DNA of 5,017 nt, from NCBI GenBank assembly GCA_036567205.1, contig DATCVA010000197.1, forward strand, positions 1 through 5,017, in the 5' to 3' direction. Positions 1 through 4,928 of this stretch are shown in pieces (positions within the stretch are counted from its first letter, which is position 1; the number at the start of each line of letters is the position of its first letter). The notes under the pieces were generated by a model. That model saw only the letters and a program-made list of their open reading frames with translations. It did not search any database and was not told the origin of the DNA. Both the position numbers and the translations under genes were made by a program. The stretch comes from DATCVA01 sp036567205. GTDB taxonomy: Bacteria; Pseudomonadota; Gammaproteobacteria; Burkholderiales; Burkholderiaceae_B.

Positions 1-216
1 TTAAAGAAAATTGGCGAAGAGGCCACCGAACTGGTTATGGCGGCCAAAGACAACGCGCCTGATCGCATCGTGGCTGAAACGGCCGATTTGTGGTTTCACA
101 GCCTTGTCGCATTGGCTCATTACAATTTGCGCCCGGAAGACGTGTTGCGCGAACTGGCCCGGCGTGAAGGCACTTCGGGCCTGATCGAGAAGGCCAGCCG
201 CCCCAATGCCGGCTAA
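1..216 (+). CDS. hisE: Phosphoribosyl-ATP pyrophosphohydrolase, 3' part (5' end outside window)
   Basis: HisE hydrolyses phosphoribosyl-ATP to phosphoribosyl-AMP and pyrophosphate, the second step of histidine biosynthesis, in the cytoplasm. Frame 1 is open from the first base to TAA at 214-216, giving 71 residues. The visible part carries the all-alpha NTP-pyrophosphatase (MazG-like) metal-binding pattern: KIGEEATE, with acidic residues E6, E7 and E10 of the fragment, then ETADLWFH with E26 and D29. It ends with the usual HisE tail, RPEDVLRELARREGTSGLIEK. The family is about 100-120 residues long, so roughly the first third is missing because the window starts inside the gene, not because the gene is broken. 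In related genomes it closes a his cluster (hisF-hisI-hisE), which would lie to the left. The identification is firm from the two acidic motifs and the C-terminal pattern. Confidence 0.93.
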   Translation, partial: LKKIGEEATELVMAAKDNAPDRIVAETADLWFHSLVALAHYNLRPEDVLRELARREGTSGLIEKASRPNAG

Positions 217-298
217 ACGTAATTTCATTTCCAAACCAAGTGTGAACACGAAGGCGAAGCGCAGACAGCACCTTTGTACTGCTGCTGCACCGACACAA

Positions 299-328
299 TT
301 CACGGCTGATTTGGATGTGGAATAAAAT
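299..328 (+). promoter_or_regulatory. Possible sigma-70 promoter ahead of the HIT-tatABC cluster
   Basis: TTCACG at 299-304 (4 of 6 matches to the -35 consensus) and TAAAAT at 323-328 (5 of 6 matches to the -10 consensus) are separated by 18 bp. This would start transcription near 335, giving a leader of about 20 nt before the ATG at 354 that includes the ribosome binding site. It lies in the 137-bp gap after hisE (217-353), in which I see no gene, no terminator-like hairpin and no other signal. This is a by-eye match only. Read-through from the his genes is equally possible. Confidence 0.3.
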
Positions 329-338
329 CAACATTCAC

Positions 339-343
339 AAGGA
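339..343 (+). promoter_or_regulatory. Shine-Dalgarno site that sets the HIT start
   Basis: AAGGA lies 10 nt before the ATG at 354. It supports that start over the in-frame ATG at 315, which would place 13 atypical residues before the conserved N-terminus of the family. Confidence 0.65.
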
Positions 344-353
344 CCGTACCTCA

Positions 354-722
354 ATGAGCGACAACTGTCTTTTCTGCAAAATTGCCAAGGGCGACATTCC
401 GGCAAAAAAAGTTTACGAAGATGAGGATTTTTTTGCTTTTCACGACATAAATCCCGCAGCTCCCGTACACTTGCTGCTTATCCCTAAACGGCATATCGTT
501 TCAATGCAGGATATTCAAACCAACGATGCGCCGTGGCTGGGCAGGATGATGGCGTTAGCGCCGCAACTGGCAGCGGAAAATGGCTGCCGCCCGGGCACTG
601 AAGGCGGTTTTCGCATTGTCGTCAACAGCGGCGTCGACGGCGGACAAGAAGTGGAACATTTACATTTTCATATAATCGGGGGCCCACGGCCCTGGGACAG
701 ACGCGCGGCACCTGCCGCTTAA
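354..722 (+). CDS. HIT-family nucleotide-binding hydrolase (HinT-like)
   Basis: The predicted 122-residue protein belongs to the histidine triad family, small cytoplasmic dimers that bind purine nucleotides. HinT members hydrolyse nucleoside phosphoramidates and aminoacyl-adenylates. The triad HLHFHIIGG is present, with H102, H104 and H106; the middle histidine is the expected nucleophile. The N-terminus shows CLFCKI with C5 and C8, a zinc site seen in some members, and residues 30-50 carry the usual DINPAAPVH...IPKRH segment. I chose the ATG at 354 because it gives the standard length and has AAGGA 10 nt upstream. The frame extends to an ATG at 315, but those extra residues do not look like the family. 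The gene stops 12 bp before tatA, so it is probably co-transcribed with the tat genes, an arrangement I recall as common in betaproteobacteria. Nothing indicates a direct role in Tat export. The family is certain; the physiological substrate is not. Confidence 0.93.
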   Translation: MSDNCLFCKIAKGDIPAKKVYEDEDFFAFHDINPAAPVHLLLIPKRHIVSMQDIQTNDAPWLGRMMALAPQLAAENGCRPGTEGGFRIVVNSGVDGGQEVEHLHFHIIGGPRPWDRRAAPAA

Positions 723-734
723 CGGAGAACAAGT

Positions 735-968
735 ATGGGTAGTTTTAGCATTTGGCACTGGCTCATCGTTTTGGTTATTGTGGCGCTGATTTTCGGCACC
801 AAAAAGCTGCGCAATATGGGTGAAGACCTGGGCGGCGCAGTCAAAGGCTTTAAAAAGGGCATGAACGATGCCAGCGCCGACGGGGCCGGCAAGCCCGAAT
901 CAGTCACCGAACGTGTGCAAAGCGGCGAAACCATCGACGTGCAAGCAAAAGAAAAAAACGACGTTTAA
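735..968 (+). CDS. tatA: Sec-independent protein translocase subunit TatA
   Basis: TatA is the pore-forming or membrane-weakening subunit of the twin-arginine translocase; it oligomerises at the TatBC receptor when a folded substrate is bound. The 77-residue product has the family layout: a short periplasmic N-terminus (MGSFSIWHW), one membrane helix at about 6-20, the FG hinge at F20-G21, then the amphipathic helix TKKLRNMGEDLGGAVKGFKKG at about 22-42 with alternating basic and hydrophobic residues, and a polar tail. The motif LIFGTKKL matches TatA/TatE and not TatB, which has a GP hinge. GGAG at 724-727 lies 7 nt before the ATG. The gene follows HIT by 12 bp. After its stop there are 72 bp before tatB, with a terminator-like hairpin that could lower tatB/tatC expression relative to tatA. 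TatA is known to be needed in excess over TatB and TatC. Confidence 0.97.
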   Translation: MGSFSIWHWLIVLVIVALIFGTKKLRNMGEDLGGAVKGFKKGMNDASADGAGKPESVTERVQSGETIDVQAKEKNDV

Positions 969-986
969 CAGCGGTTTCGAGTGCAT

Positions 987-1024
987 CGGCGCCGCTCTGC
1001 CGGGCGACGCCGCGATTTTCTTTT
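987..1024 (+). terminator. Hairpin plus T-rich tract between tatA and tatB (possible attenuator)
   Basis: Positions 987-997 pair with 1002-1012: five GC pairs at the base (CGGCG with CGCCG), one C-A mismatch, then a five-pair upper stem with one G-T wobble, closed by a TGCC tetraloop (998-1001). After a 3-nt CGA spacer comes TTTTCTTTT at 1016-1024. This resembles an intrinsic terminator. The interrupted T tract, the spacer and the internal mismatch suggest partial rather than full termination. It lies in the tatA-tatB gap, so read-through must occur if tatB and tatC have no promoter of their own. Its function is inferred from structure only. Confidence 0.45.
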
Positions 1025-1040
1025 AAGCGATCTGTAATTC

Positions 1041-1616
1041 ATGTTTGATGTCAGCTTCAGCGAACTTCTTTTGATTGGCGTTATTGCGCTCATCGTCATC
1101 GGCCCCGAACGCCTGCCCAAAGTGGCGCGTACCATCGGGCATTTGGTCGGGCGCGCGCAACGCTACGTTAGCGATGTCAAAACCGACATTCAGCGCGAGA
1201 TGGACGTCGACGAAATAACAAACCTTAAAGGGCAAATGGAAGAAGCCGCCAACACGGTCAAGGCGTCCATTGCCGATGCTGGCAATAGTCTGCGCAATCC
1301 TATCGACGAGGCTAAAGAGGCGCTTAAAGATGCCCAGGCATCGCTTAAGGACGCGACCGACTCAGTTAATGCGGCGGTCAAGCCCGCCCTTGAAGATAAA
1401 GGCGACGCCGAAAAAGCTGGTGCAGCGCTTGCATCGAGTGCTGCGGCCGGACTGGCCATAGGTTCTTCGAACGAAGCAATAGCAGCCGCAACGCCCCAGG
1501 AAGAGCGCCCTGAACCCGATCCCTCCGAGGCGACTTTGCCGTTGCCGGGGTTCGACGATGAACATACGTTGCCCAACGCTGCAACCAAACCTTCTACCGG
1601 GACGACGCCAACGTGA
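1041..1616 (+). CDS. tatB: Sec-independent protein translocase subunit TatB
   Basis: TatB forms the substrate receptor with TatC and contacts twin-arginine signal peptides and the mature protein. The 191-residue product starts MFDVSFSELLLIGVIALIVI, one membrane helix with the characteristic E8, followed by the TatB hinge G21-P22 in GPERLP and an amphipathic helix to about residue 60. Residues 65-125 form a long, polar, alanine-rich predicted helical stretch with heptad-like repeats (EALKDAQ, ASLKDAT, DSVNAAV). The last 60 residues are a low-complexity Ala/Pro/Glu/Thr tail of the kind that is poorly conserved in TatB. It is somewhat longer than the E. coli protein (about 171). The start is fixed by the family N-terminus. 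The upstream sequence (AAGCGA at 1025-1030) is a weak ribosome site. The stop TGA at 1614-1616 overlaps the tatC start. Confidence 0.96.
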   Translation: MFDVSFSELLLIGVIALIVIGPERLPKVARTIGHLVGRAQRYVSDVKTDIQREMDVDEITNLKGQMEEAANTVKASIADAGNSLRNPIDEAKEALKDAQASLKDATDSVNAAVKPALEDKGDAEKAGAALASSAAAGLAIGSSNEAIAAATPQEERPEPDPSEATLPLPGFDDEHTLPNAATKPSTGTTPT

Positions 1617-2413
1617 CGCAGGAAAATAGCACTCAGAACGCTCCAGAGGGCCCACAAGACACTTTTATCTCACATCTGGTCGAGTTACGCACGCGCCTGT
1701 TAAAAGCAGTTGCAGCGGTGCTTGTCATCTTTGTGGTGCTGTTTCTTTATCCGGGGGCTTCAAAAATTTATGATTTGCTGGCGCAGCCGATGCTGGCTTC
1801 GTTGCCTGAAGGCACTCGCATGATTGCCACGGGTGTTATTACGCCGTTCATGGTGCCTATTAAAGTTACGCTGCTTGCCGCGTTTGTGATTGCGCTGCCG
1901 GTTGTGCTGTATCAGGCATGGGCGTTCGTGGCGCCAGGCCTGTACAAGCATGAACAGCGCCTTGCGTTGCCGCTGATTATGTCCAGCACTTTGTTGTTTT
2001 TGCTGGGCATGGCATTTTGTTATTTTGTGGTGTTTCGCACGGTTTTCCACTTTATTGCGGGTTTCGCGCCCGAGTCGATAACGCCTGCGCCAGATATCGA
2101 GGCTTATGTCAGCTTTGTCATGACTATGTTCATTGCCTTCGGGGTAACGTTCGAAGTGCCTATTGCGGTTATTTTGCTGGTTAAGGCGGGTATTGTTACG
2201 GTTGAAAAGTTGCGGGCGGCTCGTGGGTATGTAATTGTGGGCGCGTTCGTCATTGCTGCGGTGGTTACGCCGCCGGATGTGCTTAGCCAGTTTATGCTGG
2301 CGGTGCCGTTGTGTTTATTGTTCGAGGTTGGCGTGATTGTTGCCAGTATGCTGAAGAAGCGCGAGGCAGAGCAGGAGCCTTCTTCGGATGAAGTGGCTAC
2401 ACCTAACGAGTGA
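1613..2413 (+). CDS. tatC: Sec-independent protein translocase subunit TatC
   Basis: TatC is the six-helix inner-membrane core of the Tat receptor and reads the twin-arginine motif. The 266-residue product carries the TatC signature FISHLVELRTRLL at 18-30, with E24 corresponding to the signal-peptide-contacting glutamate E15 of E. coli. It also has YKHEQR with E114 (equivalent to E103), FGVTFEVP with E181, and VVTPPDVLSQ at 217-226. Hydrophobic segments at roughly 31-46, 76-105, 117-142, 163-188, 204-219 and 224-245 fit six helices with both ends cytoplasmic. Translation starts at a GTG whose sequence GTGA overlaps the tatB stop by 4 nt, implying translational coupling and matched TatB/TatC amounts. 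No in-frame ATG before M60 is available, and the signature requires a start upstream of residue 18. The tail after 247 is short, acidic and variable. Downstream lies a convergent gap with a large palindrome. Confidence 0.97.
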   Translation: MTQENSTQNAPEGPQDTFISHLVELRTRLLKAVAAVLVIFVVLFLYPGASKIYDLLAQPMLASLPEGTRMIATGVITPFMVPIKVTLLAAFVIALPVVLYQAWAFVAPGLYKHEQRLALPLIMSSTLLFLLGMAFCYFVVFRTVFHFIAGFAPESITPAPDIEAYVSFVMTMFIAFGVTFEVPIAVILLVKAGIVTVEKLRAARGYVIVGAFVIAAVVTPPDVLSQFMLAVPLCLLFEVGVIVASMLKKREAEQEPSSDEVATPNE

Positions 2414-2465
2414 TGGGGCTGGTTTTGGCAGGGTTCTTGGGCAAGTGTGTTGGGTTTCTTTAGCC

Positions 2466-2688
2466 GGCGCGGCGCAAGAGGACTGAATGGGCTCCGACAC
2501 TCCCGGTCACGGCTTTGCCGTGACTTCCCGGGCAAGCAGCCAGATCAGGGCGATCGCGAACTTCCCGGGATGACAATCCCCCGGATTGTCATCAAGCGTC
2601 CGGGTCAAACAAGCGCGATCTTGCATCCCTGATCTGGCTGCTTGCCCGGCGTCTACGAATCGCCCATCCAGTCCCCTTCCGCCGCGCC
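2466..2688. repeat. Nested inverted-repeat element of about 223 bp (REP/MITE-like)
   Basis: Several inverted repeats sit one inside another around a centre near 2581. The outer arms 2466-2492 and 2662-2688 match at 24 of 27 positions when one is reverse-complemented. The next pair, 2528-2550 and 2627-2649, is a perfect 23-bp inverted repeat that runs from CCGGGCAAGC to AGATCAGGG on the left. Inside are 2552-2558 with 2614-2620 (perfect 7 bp), CCCGG 2564-2568 with CCGGG 2600-2604, and a central hairpin with perfect 11-bp arms 2569-2579 and 2583-2593 and a CCC loop. The left side contains an additional small hairpin (2506-2524). Either strand could fold into one long stem. It lies between convergent genes, where such elements often mark transcript ends, but it lacks a T tract on either side. 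Its symmetry and lack of a gene of its own suggest a dispersed non-autonomous repeat. Copy number cannot be judged from one window. Confidence 0.8.
2506..2524. repeat. Perfect 8-bp hairpin inside the left side of the palindrome
   Basis: GTCACGGC at 2506-2513 and GCCGTGAC at 2517-2524 are exact reverse complements around a TTT loop. The hairpin lies between the outer and second arms on the left only; the corresponding right-hand interval (2650-2661) is just 12 bp and has no counterpart. It is not followed by a T tract, so I do not call it a terminator. Confidence 0.75.
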
Positions 2689-2805
2689 TAGGAATTGGGC
2701 ATTCGGCCGTCCAGGGTTCAACGCAAAGGCATATTTAACGGCATATTGATTTTTCAGTATTTCGTTGCGCCGTCCGGGCATCCGCCTGTTCAACAGTGCG
2801 TTCAC
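2653..2805 (-). CDS. Possible 50-residue small protein of unknown function, overlapping the palindrome arm
   Basis: On the minus strand a frame is open from just after a stop at 2824-2826 down to TAG at 2653-2655. A GTG at 2803-2805 has AAGGA 6 nt upstream, giving a 50-residue product: a basic first half (NALLNRRMPGRRNEILKNQ), an aromatic/aliphatic middle (YAVKYAFALNPG) and an acidic end (GAAEGDWMGDS). Its last 9 sense codons (2662-2688) are the right outer arm of the nested palindrome. It lies 52 bp downstream of the protease gene on the same strand and could share its transcript. I recognise no domain, signal peptide or membrane helix. It could be a real small gene, a repeat-borne ORF, or a gene remnant to which the repeat supplied a stop. 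Evidence is limited to an open frame, a good ribosome site and a non-random look, so confidence is low. Confidence 0.3.
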   Translation of the reverse strand: MNALLNRRMPGRRNEILKNQYAVKYAFALNPGRPNAQFLGAAEGDWMGDS

Positions 2806-2811
2806 GTATCG

Positions 2812-2816
2812 TCCTT
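2812..2816 (-). promoter_or_regulatory. Shine-Dalgarno-like site before the small ORF
   Basis: The minus strand reads AAGGA here, 6 nt before the GTG at 2803-2805. It is the main argument that the 50-codon frame might be translated. A match of this length also arises often by chance. Confidence 0.3.
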
Positions 2817-2857
2817 GCGGGACCTATCCAGCGCGTCGGCGTATCGCTGCGACGTGA

Positions 2858-4042
2858 TTATCGGATGCGGGAGCTGGGTCGTTTGCTGGCGGGGCGCGCG
2901 CCGACGGTTACTTCTAGCTTGTGTTTTTTTCCGTTGCGTAAAATGGTGATGATGACTTCGTTTTTTGGAGCGAGCGGGGCTATCTGGTTCAAAAAGCCAA
3001 CGGTGTCGTAAACCATTTCATCGTTAATCTTCAGCACGATGTCGCCCACCCTCATGCCAGCATTCCAGGCGGGTCCGTTGCGCAGGACTCCGGCTACAAT
3101 CACGCCGTCTTGCGTTTTTAACTTAAAGGCCTTGGCAAGTTCCGAGGTGATGTCCTGTGGCTCGATGCCCAGCCAGCCGCGAGTCACGGCGCCGGTGGCA
3201 ATGATTTGATCCATGATGGTGTGGGCCGCTTCAGCGGGAATGGCAAAGCCAATTCCCAAAGAGCCGCCCGATTCGGAATAGATCGCTGTGTTGATTCCCA
3301 CCAGCCGGCCTTCGGTGTCGATTAAGGCGCCGCCCGAATTGCCGGGATTGATGGCGGCGTCGGTCTGAATGAAATTCTCGTAAATATTGATGCCAAGGCG
3401 GTTACGCCCCAGGGCGGATATGATTCCCATGGTGGTGGTCTGCCCGACGCCGAATGGATTGCCAATAGCTAATACGACGTCGCCCACTTTCAAGATGTGG
3501 TTGCCATTAAAGGTAATAGTGGCCAAATTGGGCAGGTCGATTTTCAGAACGGCCAGATCACTTTCCGGGTCTGCCCCGACTAGTTCGGCAGGCGCCGAGC
3601 GGCCATCGTTCAAGGCGACTTCAATCGAATCGGCGGCCTCGATGACATGGTAATTGGTAAGCAGGTAACCGTCTTTGCGGACAATCACCCCAGAGCCCAA
3701 TGCGGTCGTTCTCTTACGGCGTGTAAACCCCGGCAAGTCGCCGAACAGCCGAATCAGATCGGGATCGGTCATCAATGGCAAGGCAGGCTCGTTAATCTGT
3801 TTACTGGTATAAACGTTGACAACAGCCGGCGCCGCCAACATGACGGCGTCTGCGTACGAGCGGGCCGGCGCGGGCGAATTTACCCTGGGACTGCTACTGG
3901 TAAGGGCCGGCGGTACCGCCGGAGCGACGGGAGTCGTGCTCGGCGAAGGCGAAATCCAGTCGGGACGCAAGGTTGCCACAATGAATAAAATGGCAAGGCA
4001 TACCGTTACGGTTTGGGCAAATAGCAACCACAATCGATGCAT
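2858..4042 (-). CDS. Membrane-anchored HtrA/DegS-type serine protease with one PDZ domain
   Basis: This is a 394-residue S1C-family protease, predicted to be tethered to the inner membrane and active in the periplasm on misfolded or signalling envelope proteins. Order of parts: membrane anchor at about 5-24 (WLLFAQTVTVCLAILFIVA); a Pro/Ser/Thr linker at 30-60; a trypsin-like domain at about 63-280 with the full catalytic triad, H132 in TNYHVI, D162 in DPESDLAVLKID and S236 in NPGNSGGAL; then one PDZ domain at about 285-382, opening with RGWLGI. One PDZ and an uncleaved anchor fit DegS/AlgW rather than two-PDZ DegP/DegQ. Whether it cleaves an RseA/MucA-type anti-sigma factor cannot be told from sequence. 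The ATG at 4040-4042 is needed to include the anchor, but no Shine-Dalgarno sequence precedes it. It is divergent from the Nif3 gene with only 16 bp between start codons. The C-terminal 14 residues are a basic, variable tail. Confidence 0.94.
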   Translation of the reverse strand: MHRLWLLFAQTVTVCLAILFIVATLRPDWISPSPSTTPVAPAVPPALTSSSPRVNSPAPARSYADAVMLAAPAVVNVYTSKQINEPALPLMTDPDLIRLFGDLPGFTRRKRTTALGSGVIVRKDGYLLTNYHVIEAADSIEVALNDGRSAPAELVGADPESDLAVLKIDLPNLATITFNGNHILKVGDVVLAIGNPFGVGQTTTMGIISALGRNRLGINIYENFIQTDAAINPGNSGGALIDTEGRLVGINTAIYSESGGSLGIGFAIPAEAAHTIMDQIIATGAVTRGWLGIEPQDITSELAKAFKLKTQDGVIVAGVLRNGPAWNAGMRVGDIVLKINDEMVYDTVGFLNQIAPLAPKNEVIITILRNGKKHKLEVTVGARPASKRPSSRIR

Positions 4043-4058
4043 AAGGCAAAAGACGAAA

Positions 4059-4835
4059 ATGAATCAGGTTTCGACACACGAATTGGCCACGTGGCTGGAT
4101 ACCACTTTACAACCCCAACGCTTTAACGATTATTGTCCCAATGGGCTACAAGTTGAAGGCAAACGTAAAGTCAGTCACATTATCACCGGAGTTACGGCTT
4201 CACAGGCGCTTCTGGACGAGGCTGCACGCAGGAACGCCGATGCGATTCTGGTTCATCACGGCTGGTTCTGGAAAAATGAAGACCCTTGCGTGCGCGGCCA
4301 AAAGCGCAAACGCCTGGCGACGGCGCTGCAGCATGAGCTGAATTTATTTGCTTACCACCTGCCGCTTGACGCTCATCCAACCTTGGGAAACAACGCGCAG
4401 CTGGGCCGCATGCTTGATTTCGAGCCTGATCGCGACAGCGATGGCTCGCCGATTACCTGCGGACCCGGCGGGTTGATCTGGCTGGGGCGTTGCGCCACGC
4501 CCATGACGCTGAAAGAGCTTGGCCAGCATGTTTGCAATACTTTGCAACGGGAGCCGTTGATTGTTGGCAATACACAACAAATGGTCCAACGAGTCGCCTG
4601 GTGCACGGGCGGGGCCCAAAGCATGATGCAAGCCGCCGTCGATGCGGGTGCATCGGTCTACTTAACCGGCGAGGCTTCCGAACCCACCTTTCATCTGGCG
4701 CAAGAAAGCGGCACGAGTTTCATAGGCGCCGGCCACCACGCTACCGAACGCTATGGAATCAAGGCGCTAGGCGAGGCCGTTGCGGCCGAGTTTGGAATAC
4801 AAGTGGATTTTGTGGATCTGGACAATCCGATTTAA
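4059..4835 (+). CDS. Nif3/YbgI-family dinuclear metal-centre protein
   Basis: The 258-residue product closely resembles E. coli YbgI (247 residues), often annotated as a Nif3-like or GTP cyclohydrolase I type 2 homolog; the true cellular role of the family is unsettled. Metal-binding residues are intact: H66 and H67 in VHHGWFW, D104 in HLPLDAHP, H226 and E230 in GAGHHATERYGI. Other family motifs are DYCPNGLQVEG at 24-34, GVTASQALLDEA at 44-55, RVAWCTGGAQS at 178-188 and TGEASEPT at 203-210. It is expected to be a cytoplasmic toroidal hexamer. I place the start at ATG 4059 because it matches the family N-terminus. The frame runs upstream to 3816, but that stretch is antisense to the protease anchor and linker. 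The ribosome site is weak (AAGG at 4043-4046, 12 nt upstream). Its promoter must lie largely within the 5' part of the divergent protease gene. Confidence 0.94.
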   Translation: MNQVSTHELATWLDTTLQPQRFNDYCPNGLQVEGKRKVSHIITGVTASQALLDEAARRNADAILVHHGWFWKNEDPCVRGQKRKRLATALQHELNLFAYHLPLDAHPTLGNNAQLGRMLDFEPDRDSDGSPITCGPGGLIWLGRCATPMTLKELGQHVCNTLQREPLIVGNTQQMVQRVAWCTGGAQSMMQAAVDAGASVYLTGEASEPTFHLAQESGTSFIGAGHHATERYGIKALGEAVAAEFGIQVDFVDLDNPI

Positions 4836-4928
4836 CGTTGTCGAGAAAATAAGACAGGTCCACGAAATATAAGGGAGGGAGTGTCGGAATTTTTGTGTTC
4901 GGGCAGTTTTGATAGATCATTATTCTGC

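Noticed and set aside
1..303. Minus-strand open frame of about 100 codons over hisE and the following gap
   Set aside because: It is antisense to hisE, which has clear family motifs in frame 1. The antisense peptide has no recognisable features.
315..353. Upstream ATG for the HIT protein
   Set aside because: The extra 13 residues are not family-like, and AAGGA is spaced correctly for the ATG at 354, not for 315.
1190..1657. Long minus-strand open frame of 155 codons across tatB
   Set aside because: Its Ala/Ser-rich product mirrors the alanine-rich repetitive coding of TatB. tatB and tatC are unmistakable on the plus strand.
2414..2465. Classical terminator directly after tatC
   Set aside because: No stem followed by a T tract can be drawn here. 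Any 3' end is more likely formed at the palindrome downstream.
2447..2632. Plus-strand open frame of 61 codons through the palindrome
   Set aside because: It lies almost wholly within inverted-repeat sequence, has no ribosome site worth noting, and its Arg/Pro-rich product looks like translated palindrome.
2729..2746. Direct repeat GGCATAT at 2729-2735 and 2740-2746, considered as a target-site duplication or iteron
   Set aside because: There are only two 7-bp copies, 11 bp apart, both outside the palindrome and not flanking it, and nothing else resembles an origin or insertion site.
2738..2857. 40 in-frame sense codons after the protease stop (possible read-through or recent truncation)
   Set aside because: The protease already ends with the normal variable tail after its PDZ domain, and the extra peptide is charged and featureless. 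Chance openness is the simpler explanation.
3816..4058. N-terminal extension of the Nif3 protein back to an ATG at 3816
   Set aside because: It would overlap the protease anchor and linker by more than 220 bp, and the family N-terminus aligns with the ATG at 4059.
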